64,000 nt of DNA from Antrihabitans auranticaus (lineage in GTDB: Bacteria > Actinomycetota > Actinomycetes > Mycobacteriales > Mycobacteriaceae), in the NCBI RefSeq assembly GCF_016481275.1, contig NZ_JAEMNW010000001.1:682001-746000 (forward strand), given 5' to 3'. The first letter of the stretch is position 1; each line of letters opens with the position of its first letter. Made by a program: the position numbers and the translations under genes. Below are positions 36,862 through 45,440 of the stretch, one piece after another. Under the pieces are notes generated by a model that was not told where the DNA came from, made no database searches, and was given only the letters and a program-made list of their open reading frames with translations.

Positions 36862-37500
36862 ATGACGCAGAAGAACAGCGATCACCTGCGCAAACAACCG
36901 ACCCAGGAGCGCGCGCAGGCCACCGTCGAGCGCATTGTTTCGGCATCGGGTCGCGTTCTGGCCGGCCACGGGTACAGCGGTTGCTCGACAAACCGCATCG
37001 CCGACGAGGCCGGAGTCAGCAAAGGATCGATCTACCAGTACTTCGCGGACAAGGACGAAATCCTTACCCAGCTCGCGCAAACGACGATGAACAAGGTGAT
37101 GTCGGACGTCGGCGCAGCGATCGACGTCCACCTCGGCGGCGACCTCATGAAGCTCGGCCGCTGCGTTCTCGAGGCGAGCTTCGACACCATCGAACTGCAT
37201 CAGCCGGTCTTGCAACCGCTCCTCCTCGAGGCCCCGCACATCGACGTCATCGGCATGACGGCGTCGATCAGACAGCGCGCCCAGGACATCGCACGGGCAT
37301 ACATCGCGATGAAGCCGGGCGAGTTTCGCACCGACCTCGATTCGGAAGCGATGATCTTCGTGTTGTTCACGACGCTCACCGCAACCATGGTGAGTTACCT
37401 GACCGGTACCACCGATCTGTCGCGAGAACGCATCACCGCGACCCTCACCCAGCTCGCCGCAGAGTGCCTCACAAGTCCGGGGCCCGCGCCTGCGGGGTAG
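36862..37500 (+). CDS. TetR-family regulator
   Basis: 212 residues, preceded by AGGAGG 6 bases upstream. HTH at about residues 25-65 (VLAGHGYSGCSTNRIADEAG then VSKGSIYQYFADKDEI). The C-terminal part (TetR_C-type, about 80-205) is helical and includes a late STVNT-like stretch TLTATMVSYLTGTTD. Divergent from an MpaB-type gene, which it likely controls. It is followed after only 9-24 bp by the PH-domain pair. Confidence 0.88.
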   Translation: MTQKNSDHLRKQPTQERAQATVERIVSASGRVLAGHGYSGCSTNRIADEAGVSKGSIYQYFADKDEILTQLAQTTMNKVMSDVGAAIDVHLGGDLMKLGRCVLEASFDTIELHQPVLQPLLLEAPHIDVIGMTASIRQRAQDIARAYIAMKPGEFRTDLDSEAMIFVLFTTLTATMVSYLTGTTDLSRERITATLTQLAAECLTSPGPAPAG

Positions 37501-37524
37501 CGCCGAATCGTGGACGATGGCGTC

Positions 37525-38028
37525 ATGGTCCCCGATCCGAAAGTGACGATGGCGCTGCCGGCGAACCGTCCGAGTCCGAAGGCCAGACAACTCTGGGCGA
37601 TCAACGCGGCGCTCATGTGGGTACTGCCCTTCGCAGGCCAAATCGTCTGGGCGGTAATCGCCGACGATTGGACCGGCTGGCCCCACGGGGTTCTTTTCGC
37701 CGCATCCGGCCTCGCCGCGATTGTGCACATCGTGGGTGTGCCGATCTGGCGATATGCTGTACACCGTTGGGAGATAAGCGATTCGGCGGTGTACACGCGC
37801 ACAGGCTGGTTCGTGCAGGAGGCTCGGATCGCACCCATTTCGCGGATGCAGACGGTCGACACCGAGCGCGGCCCCATCGATCGACTGCTCGGCCTGGCAA
37901 CCGTCACCGTGACAACGGCTTCTTCGGCAGGCGCCGTGAAGATCACCGCCCTCGACTACGCCGTCGCCGAGCGAACAGCGGCACAACTGACTCAGATCGC
38001 CAGCCTGCACACCGGAGACGCGACGTGA
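37525..38028 (+). CDS. PH-domain membrane protein (YdbS-like)
   Basis: 167 residues from ATG 37525; an in-frame GTG at 37510 would add five residues and the choice is uncertain. Two hydrophobic segments (about residues 24-40 and 52-70) precede a bacterial PH (bPH2/DUF304) domain with YAVHRWEISDSAVYTRTG and ISRMQTVDTERGPIDRLLGL, the hallmark of YdbS. Coupled to the next gene by a GTGA overlap. YdbS/YdbT pairs affect envelope stress and bacteriocin sensitivity in Bacillus; the role here is inferred. Confidence 0.82.
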   Translation: MVPDPKVTMALPANRPSPKARQLWAINAALMWVLPFAGQIVWAVIADDWTGWPHGVLFAASGLAAIVHIVGVPIWRYAVHRWEISDSAVYTRTGWFVQEARIAPISRMQTVDTERGPIDRLLGLATVTVTTASSAGAVKITALDYAVAERTAAQLTQIASLHTGDAT

Positions 38029-39548
38029 CGGACCTCGTACCACCCGAAGCGTCCGGCGCTGTAGCCGAAGTTCTCGAGGAGAACCAGCCGTGGTTGCGAC
38101 TCGACAAACGAATGCTGTTGGTGCACCCGGTTACCGAAGCCGTGAAGTTCCTGCCCGTCCTGTTGGTGTCGCTCGTGATCGGGACGCAGAGCGGCAACCA
38201 CATGTGGGGCTTGATCGCGCTCGCCGTCATCGTGTTGTTCGCCCTGCAGCGCTGGTTCACGACGACGTACCGCATCGGACCGGTTCACATCGAACTGAAG
38301 ACGGGGTTGTTCCAGCGAAAGTTGTTGTCCATTCCGCGCACTCGCGTTCGATCGGTCGACGTAGAGGCGCCGCTCATGCACCGCGTACTCGGTCTTTCGG
38401 TCGTCCGGATCGGCACGGGCACGGGCCGCGGCGACGAGAAGTTCGAGCTCAACGCGCTCGACGCCGCACTGGTGCCCGGCCTGCGCGCCGCTTTGCTGAC
38501 AAAACCCGAAGCGGCCGAACCTGATTCGGCGCCACCCGCCACGGTGGGACTCGACAAGGCAGGACTCGACATTGCGCACTTCTCCCCGAGTTGGGTCCGG
38601 TACGCACCGTTTTCATCGACCGGCGTGGTCGCTGTACTCGCCACAGTCGGCCTGGCCTTCCAATACGGGCTCGGACGACAGCTCGTCGAGTCTGCTGCAG
38701 TCTCCGGATTCGTCGACTCGACAGCGCATTTCGGGGTGGTCGTCGCCGTCGGTGCAGCCGCGATCCTGCTCCTCGTGGTCGCGAGTGTTCTTGCGTGCGT
38801 GCGATACCTGCTCGCGTACGGCGGGCTGCGCGTGGTCGACGACGGTCGGGTACTCCACGTCAGTCACGGCCTCCTGAAGACCCGGCAGACTTCGCTCGAC
38901 CGCGCACGGTTGCGTGGTTCGACACTCATGCAGCCGTTACTCGTCCGGCTCGCGGGTGGAGCGAGACTCGACGCGATCATGACGGGCGTAAGTGCCGAAA
39001 AGCGTGAGTCGTCACTGGTTCTGCCTCCGGCACCGGTCGCCGAGGCTCGCCGCGTGATGGCCGACCTCATCGGCGACAGCATCCAATCGAGCGTCGAGTT
39101 GACCCCGCACGGCCCCGCTGCTGTACGTCGACGGTTCACGCGCGCGCTACTCCCGGTCCTGGCCGTGCTTGCCGGATTGGCGATCGCCCAGGTCGCTGGT
39201 GTTCACATCGCCTGGTTTGTCTGGTCCCTGGCCGGCGTGCTCAGCGTCGCCGCGACCGGTGTCGCATGGGATCGGCAGCGCGGCCTGGGCCACGCGGTGC
39301 TGCCGGGCTGGCTTGTCACACAAAGCGGTTCGCTCGATCGCAGGCGTAACTGTGTGCAGTCAGCCGGAATCATCGGCTGGACCGTGCGGCAAAGCTTCTT
39401 CCAGCGGCGCGCCGGAGTCGCGACGATCGTCGCCGCGACCCCTGCGGGACAAGGCCACTACGACGTACTCGACCTACCGGCCGAGGACGCTTGGGCGCTC
39501 ATCGAAGCAGTTCAGCCCGGCGCCGGCGATATCTGGGCGCGCCGCTAG
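38025..39548 (+). CDS. PH-domain membrane protein (YdbT-like)
   Basis: 507 residues from GTG 38025, overlapping the previous stop by 4 bp. Multiple hydrophobic segments separate three bPH2/DUF304 modules, recognisable as IPRTRVRSVDVEAPLMHRVL (about residues 103-122), LKTRQTSLDRARLRGSTLMQP (split; about 285) and the late RRRNCVQSAGIIGWTVRQS module (about 436). Architecture matches YdbT, partner of YdbS. Its stop overlaps the convergent enoyl-CoA hydratase gene by 4 bp. Confidence 0.83.
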   Translation: MTDLVPPEASGAVAEVLEENQPWLRLDKRMLLVHPVTEAVKFLPVLLVSLVIGTQSGNHMWGLIALAVIVLFALQRWFTTTYRIGPVHIELKTGLFQRKLLSIPRTRVRSVDVEAPLMHRVLGLSVVRIGTGTGRGDEKFELNALDAALVPGLRAALLTKPEAAEPDSAPPATVGLDKAGLDIAHFSPSWVRYAPFSSTGVVAVLATVGLAFQYGLGRQLVESAAVSGFVDSTAHFGVVVAVGAAAILLLVVASVLACVRYLLAYGGLRVVDDGRVLHVSHGLLKTRQTSLDRARLRGSTLMQPLLVRLAGGARLDAIMTGVSAEKRESSLVLPPAPVAEARRVMADLIGDSIQSSVELTPHGPAAVRRRFTRALLPVLAVLAGLAIAQVAGVHIAWFVWSLAGVLSVAATGVAWDRQRGLGHAVLPGWLVTQSGSLDRRRNCVQSAGIIGWTVRQSFFQRRAGVATIVAATPAGQGHYDVLDLPAEDAWALIEAVQPGAGDIWARR

Positions 39549-40267
39549 CCGCGAGTTACGCCGGAAATCGCCGTACGGAACAGATCGCCGTCGTTGAAGC
39601 TGGCATCGCCCAACGCATTGGCGTATGCGCGAAACTGCGTCTTGCTGACGTGAATTGCATGCTCGGGCTTTGCGACGATCTGCTCGGCCAGGCCATCGAC
39701 CGCGGCGTCGAGTTGGCCACTGTCCACGAGCCGATGGACGAGGCCGATCCGGTGCGCGGTCTCGGCGTCGTACCGATCGCAGAGCATCACGATTTCTCGG
39801 GCACGGGCGGCGCCGACCTCCGCGATCAATCGCGGAACCGATCCCCAGGTCATCGGAATTCCCAAGTCGACCTCAGGTAGCGCGAAGGTCGCATCAGGAC
39901 TGGCAATACGGAAATCGCACGATTGCGCGAGCGCAAAACCACCTCCGAAGACATGCCCCTGCAGTCGTGCGATGGTCACTACCTCGCAGTCCGCGATGGC
40001 CCTACAGGCTCGCGATCCGACGTCAGCGCGCCAGCGCTGCTCCCGAGCCGTCTCTCCGCCGAGACCGGGCGGATTCTTGAGATCTGCTCCGGCACAGAAT
40101 GATCGGCCGCGGCCACCGAGCACGATCACCTTGACGGAAAAGCGACGGGATGCCTCGTTGAACACATCGGCGAGCTCGGACAGGGTCTCGTGGTCGAGCG
40201 CATTCAGCGAATCCGGACGATTGAGCCACACCCGCAGGACGGGACCGTCCTCGACGAGTTCCAGCAT
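39545..40267 (-). CDS. Enoyl-CoA hydratase/isomerase family protein
   Basis: 240 residues from ATG 40267, with GGGAGG 6 bases upstream; a start at 40309 would overlap the divergent mannosidase start. Crotonase motifs: GRGRSFCAGADLKNPPGL (about residues 51-68), HVFGGGFALAQSCDFRIA (about 105, oxyanion-hole glycine) and FALPEVDLGIPMTWGSVP. One of the usual catalytic glutamates is replaced in the GGGFALAQSCD loop, so hydratase chemistry is unproven. Only 40 bp separate it from the mannosidase start. Confidence 0.86.
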   Translation of the reverse strand: MLELVEDGPVLRVWLNRPDSLNALDHETLSELADVFNEASRRFSVKVIVLGGRGRSFCAGADLKNPPGLGGETAREQRWRADVGSRACRAIADCEVVTIARLQGHVFGGGFALAQSCDFRIASPDATFALPEVDLGIPMTWGSVPRLIAEVGAARAREIVMLCDRYDAETAHRIGLVHRLVDSGQLDAAVDGLAEQIVAKPEHAIHVSKTQFRAYANALGDASFNDGDLFRTAISGVTRG

Positions 40268-40307
40268 TCGCGCCTCCCAGTTTTCTACCTCGAGTAGGGT
40301 CCGAATC

Positions 40308-43300
40308 ATGCACGACGACCGCCCGCTTGTCGAAGGTCGGATCGGCCGGTTCATCGATCAGCGCATCAATCCTGCCGTATATGTATCGCGCGGCTCGACC
40401 ACGGTGACCGCCTGGACCGTGCCGGACGAACCGGTCCCGTTCGACGAAGCGGCCGGGCAGAAGTTCGAACCGATCGAGTACGGCGCCGCGTGGGGCGCAC
40501 CGTGGGGCACGATGTGGCTGCATGTCACCGGAACGGCGCCCCCAGAGTGGTTCGACTCCCGCGGTCGACTGCCGCGCGGAATGATTCCAGAATTGCTAGT
40601 CGAACTCGGCTTCACCGGAGGACCGGGGTTCAACGCGGAGGGGCTCGCCTACCGCCCCGACGGATCGATCATCAAAGCCGTTGCACCGTTTAATAATTGG
40701 CTTCCGATCGACCCGAAGGAACCGCTCGACATCTATCTCGAATGTGCGGCAAATCCTGACATCCCGGGATTTCAGCCTACCGACCGCGGCGACAAGGCCA
40801 CAGCCGGAAGCGATCCCATCTACCGCCTCCGCGAAATCCAGTTCGTGCTCCGTGATGCCACGGTGTGGGAGTTGCAACAGGACATCGCGGTGCTGTGGAG
40901 CCTCATGCACGCGCTCCCGTTCGACCTGCCACGCAGACACGAAATCCTGCGTGCGCTCGAACGGATGACGGACACAATGGATCCCGACGACGTAGCAGGC
41001 ACAGCCGCGGCAGGCCGCGAGGTGCTCGCACCTGTCCTCGCGAAACCTGCCTACGCGAGCGCGCACAACATCATCGCCGTCGGCCACGCACACATCGACT
41101 CCGCATGGTTGTGGCCGGTCCGTGAGACGGTCCGCAAATGTGCGCGCACGTTCTCGAACATGGTGGATCTGATGGACCGGCATCCCGAGTTTCGGTTCGC
41201 CTGCTCGTCGGCGCAACAGTTCGCGTGGATCAAGGAGCACTACCCCGAGCTGTTCTCCCGAATCAAGGCGAAAGTCGCTGCCGGTCAGTTCATTCCGGTC
41301 GGCGGAATGTGGGTCGAAGCGGACACGAACATGCCCGGTGGCGAGGCGATGGCACGTCAGTTCGTTGCCGGAAAGCGCTTCTTCATCGACGAGTTCGGTA
41401 TAGACACCCCGGAGGTCTGGCTGCCCGACTCTTTCGGTTACTCGGCGGCCCTGCCCCAGATCGTCACGGCATCGGGCTCGAATTACTTTCTCACGCAGAA
41501 GATCTCCTGGAACCAGACCAACCGGATGCCCCATCACACGTTCCGGTGGGAGGGTATCGACGGCACCCAGGTCTTCACCCATTTCCCGCCGGTCGACAAG
41601 TACAACTCCGATCTCGGTGGCTCGGACCTCGGTCACGCACAACGTAATTACCGTGACATGGGCGCCGGAACCATGTCGCTCGTGCCGTTCGGCTGGGGCG
41701 ACGGTGGCGGCGGACCGACGCGCGAAATGATCGCCGCGGCCCGGCGAACGCACTCGCTGGAAGGATCGCCGACGGTCACCATCGGCAGTCCGATCGAATT
41801 CTTCGAGAAGGCCTCGGCCGAGTATCCCGCTCCCCCGGTCTGGTCGGGCGAGCTCTATCTCGAACTCCATCGCGGAACCTACACGTCGCAAGCCAACACG
41901 AAGCAAGGAAATCGCCGCAGCGAAGGTCTGCTTCGCGAAGCCGAATTGTGGGCGTCGACCGCGGCTGTGCGCGGTGTGTTCGACTATCCCTACGACGAAC
42001 TCGACGAGGTCTGGCGACTGGTCCTGCTCCAGCAGTTCCACGACATCCTGCCCGGCAGCTCCATTGCCTGGGTCCATCAGGATGCCGAACGGAACTACGC
42101 GGCTGTTGCCGAACGGTTGACAGCGGTCATCTCGGCGGCGACCACCGCACTGGCCGGCAAGGGCCGAAAGACGTTGCTGTTCAATGCCGCTCCCACCGAC
42201 CGGGACGGCGTTCCAGCGCTGGGGGCAGCGGGGGCCCCGACACCGAACCACTCCCCACCGCGCAAGCACCGGCGCGGCTTCGTACTCGACAACGGCATGG
42301 TCCGCGCCGTCGTTTCCGGAAAGGGACTTGTCACGTCGCTGGTCGACGCCGCCAGTGGCCGCGAAGCGATAGCACCAGGCGCCGCCGGGAATCTGCTTCA
42401 GCTGCACCGTGATACGCCGAATGTCTGGGATGCGTGGGACATCGACGAGTTCTACCGACACGTCGTCACCGACCTCACCGCGCTCGATTCCATCACCGCC
42501 GACGGTGCCGACGTGGTGCTCACCCGCAGCTTCGGAAAGTCCCGCATCGTGCAGCGGCTTCGACTCGCAACGGACGCGCCCGAACTCCTTGTCACCAACG
42601 AAATCGATTGGCACGAAAGTCAGAAGCTGCTCAAACTGGCGTTTCCCTTCGACGTCCACGCCGATCGGAGTGCGTCGGAAACGCAGTTCGGCCATGTCTT
42701 CCGCCCGACCCACTCGAACACGTCATGGGACTTCGCGAAGTTCGAGATCTGTGCCCACAGGTGGGTGCATGTCGGCGAGTCCGGCTACGGTGTCGCTGTG
42801 GCAAACGACTCGACCTACGGACACGACGTCGGGCGCCGGACCCGCGAGGGTGGCTGGACGACCACAACGGTCCGCTTGTCGCTGCTGCGTGCACCCCGAT
42901 ATCCCGATCCACATGCCGACCAAGGCGCTCACACGCTGCGTGTGGCGATCCGACCGGGCGCGACCATCGGCGATGCCGTCGAATCGGGCTACCGAATCAA
43001 CCTCCCCGCACGTGTGGTGAAGGGCGCCGCGGACGAGATCACGCCCCTGCTCAGCGTTGCCAACCCGGCGACAGTGGTCGAGGCGGTAAAGCTCGCAGAG
43101 GACCGCAGCGGCGACGTCGTCGTGCGAATCTACGAATCCCACGGGGGGCGCGCGACGACGGCGATCACGGCCGACTTCCCGTACGAGTCCGTCGAATTCA
43201 CCGACCTCCTCGAACGGCCCGTCGACGGACCGGCACTCTCGCACAAGGGCGCTACCGCGGCTTTCGAACTCCGCCCGTTCCAACTCGTGACGCTGCGATA

Positions 43301-43310
43301 CCGGCGATGA
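40308..43310 (+). CDS. GH38 alpha-mannosidase
   Basis: 1000 residues from ATG 40308; the open frame continues upstream but is antisense to the hydratase gene. GH38 signatures: zinc ligands in VGHAHIDSAWLWPVRET (about residue 261), the nucleophile region GGMWVEADTNMPGGEAMARQ (about 333), and QQFHDILPGSSI (about 577). The C-terminal half contains the GH38 beta-sandwich domains. Long single-chain bacterial mannosidases of this size occur in mycobacteria (Rv0648). Likely trims mannan or mannosides; cytosolic as no signal peptide is seen. Stop overlaps the next start by 4 bp. Confidence 0.93.
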   Translation: MHDDRPLVEGRIGRFIDQRINPAVYVSRGSTTVTAWTVPDEPVPFDEAAGQKFEPIEYGAAWGAPWGTMWLHVTGTAPPEWFDSRGRLPRGMIPELLVELGFTGGPGFNAEGLAYRPDGSIIKAVAPFNNWLPIDPKEPLDIYLECAANPDIPGFQPTDRGDKATAGSDPIYRLREIQFVLRDATVWELQQDIAVLWSLMHALPFDLPRRHEILRALERMTDTMDPDDVAGTAAAGREVLAPVLAKPAYASAHNIIAVGHAHIDSAWLWPVRETVRKCARTFSNMVDLMDRHPEFRFACSSAQQFAWIKEHYPELFSRIKAKVAAGQFIPVGGMWVEADTNMPGGEAMARQFVAGKRFFIDEFGIDTPEVWLPDSFGYSAALPQIVTASGSNYFLTQKISWNQTNRMPHHTFRWEGIDGTQVFTHFPPVDKYNSDLGGSDLGHAQRNYRDMGAGTMSLVPFGWGDGGGGPTREMIAAARRTHSLEGSPTVTIGSPIEFFEKASAEYPAPPVWSGELYLELHRGTYTSQANTKQGNRRSEGLLREAELWASTAAVRGVFDYPYDELDEVWRLVLLQQFHDILPGSSIAWVHQDAERNYAAVAERLTAVISAATTALAGKGRKTLLFNAAPTDRDGVPALGAAGAPTPNHSPPRKHRRGFVLDNGMVRAVVSGKGLVTSLVDAASGREAIAPGAAGNLLQLHRDTPNVWDAWDIDEFYRHVVTDLTALDSITADGADVVLTRSFGKSRIVQRLRLATDAPELLVTNEIDWHESQKLLKLAFPFDVHADRSASETQFGHVFRPTHSNTSWDFAKFEICAHRWVHVGESGYGVAVANDSTYGHDVGRRTREGGWTTTTVRLSLLRAPRYPDPHADQGAHTLRVAIRPGATIGDAVESGYRINLPARVVKGAADEITPLLSVANPATVVEAVKLAEDRSGDVVVRIYESHGGRATTAITADFPYESVEFTDLLERPVDGPALSHKGATAAFELRPFQLVTLRYRR

Positions 43311-44005
43311 CACCCCGAACCCTCGAGCAATTGGACAAGGCGGTCGCGGACTGCCGAGCCTGCGAACGGTTGGTCGCATGGCGCGAGCTGGTGGCCCACG
43401 AGAAACGGGCCGCTTTTCGCGATCAAACCTATTGGGGCCGAGCGGTTCCCGGCTTCGGCCCGGCGGACGCGAAGCTCCTGATCGTCGGTCTCGCACCGGC
43501 AGCGCACGGGGCGAACAGGACCGGTCGCATGTTTACCGGCGACCGCAGCGGAGACGTGCTCTACGCCGCGCTCCACGCGGTCGGGCTGGCCAACCAGCCG
43601 ACAGCTACGCACATCGACGACGGACTTGTCCTGCGTGGCACCAGGATCACCGCACCGGTCCACTGTGCACCGCCGGACAACAAACCTCTGCCCGACGAGC
43701 GGGAACGCTGCAGGCACTGGCTCGACGCGGAGTTGCGGCTGCTGAACCCGCGCGCGATCGTCGTACTCGGCGCCTTCGGGTGGCAGACCCTCCTGCCGTC
43801 GCTGGGCGATGCCGGATGGACGATTCCCCGGCCGCGCCCGAAATTCGCACACGGCGCGGAAGTCGAGCTTGCGGGCAAGCCCGAACCGCTGCACGTCTTC
43901 GGGTGCTACCACGTCAGCCAGCAGAACACCTTCACCGGCAAACTGACACCTGCGATGCTCGAGGCGGTCCTCCGGCGCGCCGCCACCGCAGCCGGCCTGA
44001 GCTAG
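43307..44005 (+). CDS. Uracil-DNA glycosylase, family 5 (UdgB-like)
   Basis: 232 residues, start ATG overlapping the mannosidase TGA. Motif GLAPAAHGANRTGRMFTGDR (about residues 63-82) and HVSQQNTFTGKL (about 203) are those of the thermostable family 5/UDGb group, which remove uracil and some deaminated purines. The HPDR-type motif of family 4 is replaced by HVSQQN. C-terminal helix AVLRRAATAAGLS. It overlaps the stop of the convergent membrane gene by 4 bp. Confidence 0.86.
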   Translation: MTPRTLEQLDKAVADCRACERLVAWRELVAHEKRAAFRDQTYWGRAVPGFGPADAKLLIVGLAPAAHGANRTGRMFTGDRSGDVLYAALHAVGLANQPTATHIDDGLVLRGTRITAPVHCAPPDNKPLPDERERCRHWLDAELRLLNPRAIVVLGAFGWQTLLPSLGDAGWTIPRPRPKFAHGAEVELAGKPEPLHVFGCYHVSQQNTFTGKLTPAMLEAVLRRAATAAGLS

Positions 44006-44370
44006 CGAACCGAAGGATGCTGCGCGAGTTTGTACAACAGCGCGGCGGGCGGCAGCAGCCCGCCGGCGAAAAGGAGCAGCGTCGCCCAATTCATCAGCAG
44101 CAGCACGTCTGCGCCCGGACCGCTCGACAGGCCGACAACGAAGCCGATCAACCACGCCACCAACGGCAGGCTCAGCAGCAACAATCGATCGGTCACTTCG
44201 CGCGCCAACAGAATGAGCGCGACATTGATGACACCGGCAATGAGAGCGGCCACCGGGAACGCATGCCCGCCGATGTAGGTCGGTAGGAAGAGCACCTCGA
44301 GAACGAACGTCAGGAAACCGTCGAAGATCAGCAGTGCCAGAACGATTTTGCCGAGCGCGGCATAGGTCAC
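44002..44370 (-). CDS. Small four-helix membrane protein downstream of mshB
   Basis: 122 residues from GTG 44370, which overlaps the TGA of the 52-residue ORF (GTGA). Four hydrophobic segments cover about residues 5-28, 33-53, 60-81 and 90-112. It ends KLAQHPSVR. Mycobacteria carry a similar hypothetical membrane gene next to mshB (Rv1171 by recollection). No catalytic motif. Function unknown; transcript is shared with mshB. Confidence 0.8.
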   Translation of the reverse strand: MTYAALGKIVLALLIFDGFLTFVLEVLFLPTYIGGHAFPVAALIAGVINVALILLAREVTDRLLLLSLPLVAWLIGFVVGLSSGPGADVLLLMNWATLLLFAGGLLPPAALLYKLAQHPSVR

Positions 44371-44525
44371 GGGACCGGCGGATACCCCAGCATTGTCAGC
44401 AGGTGGCTCTGCAGATCCACGAAGGCGTACAGGGTGTTCACGTACAGATCGTGTTGCATCTGACCCGACGGACGAAGACTGTCCACGAACGCCGCTATCG
44501 CGTTCTGCAGATCCCAGTTGTACAT
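44367..44525 (-). CDS. 52-residue conserved-looking small protein between mshB and a membrane protein
   Basis: 52 residues: ATG at 44525, preceded by AAGGAAC 4-10 bases upstream, stop TGA overlapping the GTG of the next gene. It begins MYNWDLQNAIAAFVDSLRPS and ends LTMLGYPPVP. Amphipathic helices with aromatic residues; no signal or full membrane span. It fills the 155-bp gap between mshB and the four-helix gene in frame and without stops, so it is likely genuine and translationally coupled. No function recognised. Confidence 0.7.
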   Translation of the reverse strand: MYNWDLQNAIAAFVDSLRPSGQMQHDLYVNTLYAFVDLQSHLLTMLGYPPVP

Positions 44526-44561
44526 TTCGTTCCTTCTTCCGAGCCATGCCCCGTCCCGAGT

Positions 44562-45440
44562 CTATTCCGCGATCCCTGCGAACAGGTCGTGTTCGCGACC
44601 ATCGTCGCCGACCGGTCCGCTGCTGCCACGCACGAGAACGAAATGTTCCTCGCTCAGCACCGGCTGCACGATGTTGTTGGACAGTGCATACTCGGTGCCC
44701 GACGGCGCGACGGTCACCTGGGTGGCGTGCGCGCGGAAAGCCGCCCGTTTCGCCGCGAGCACGTGCGACACGTCGATAACGGCGGTTACCGATTCGGTAG
44801 GCACGGCCGGCAATTCGCCAACGCCGGGTCGGCGCCACCCCGCCGGCACCTCCGCTATCGCGGCAAGTTCGCGCTCGAGCACGGCACCGTCGGTCACGGT
44901 CCAGTACAACTTCGCCGGGTCCCACGGTTCGCCGGCATCCGGGAAATCCGTCGTGCCCGCGGCCTCGAACGCCGCGCTGGCAAACCTGTGCACCTGAATG
45001 TGGTCGGGGTGCCCGTACCCGCCATCCGGGTCGTAGCAGACGACGACGTGCGGCCGAACTTCCCGAAGGACAGCGACGAGCGCACCGATCGCTTCCTGTG
45101 GGTCTGCGTTCACGAACGCGCGCGGATTTGCCGCCGCGGCGGTGCCCACCATTCCGGAATCGCGCCAACGTCCGGCTCCGCCGAGAAACCGCGGACCCGC
45201 GGCACCCAATTCGTCAAGTGCCCTCGTCAGTTCGAGGATTCGGTACCCGCCGAGCTGATCCGCGCGGTCGGCAACCAACTGCGCCCATGCAGTGCCGATG
45301 ACCTCGCCCTCTTCACCGAGCGAACAGGTCAGCACCGTGACCTCGACGCCGGCGCGCGCATAGTGCGCAATCGTGCCGCCGGTCGTCAGCGATTCGTCGT
45401 CAGGATGAGCGTGAACCAGCAACAGCCGCCGTGCACTCAC
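44562..45440 (-). CDS. mshB: GlcNAc-Ins deacetylase of mycothiol synthesis
   Basis: 292 residues from GTG 45440, overlapping the lpqW stop by 4 bp. LmbE-like zinc deacetylase with VHAHPDDESLTTGGT (zinc ligands H12/H13-type, D15/D16) and DGGYGHPDHIQVHRFA (about residues 140-155). Removes acetyl from 1-D-myo-inosityl-2-acetamido-2-deoxy-alpha-D-glucopyranoside, second step of mycothiol biosynthesis. Order typA-lpqW-mshB is that of mycobacteria. Confidence 0.94.
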   Translation of the reverse strand: MSARRLLLVHAHPDDESLTTGGTIAHYARAGVEVTVLTCSLGEEGEVIGTAWAQLVADRADQLGGYRILELTRALDELGAAGPRFLGGAGRWRDSGMVGTAAAANPRAFVNADPQEAIGALVAVLREVRPHVVVCYDPDGGYGHPDHIQVHRFASAAFEAAGTTDFPDAGEPWDPAKLYWTVTDGAVLERELAAIAEVPAGWRRPGVGELPAVPTESVTAVIDVSHVLAAKRAAFRAHATQVTVAPSGTEYALSNNIVQPVLSEEHFVLVRGSSGPVGDDGREHDLFAGIAE

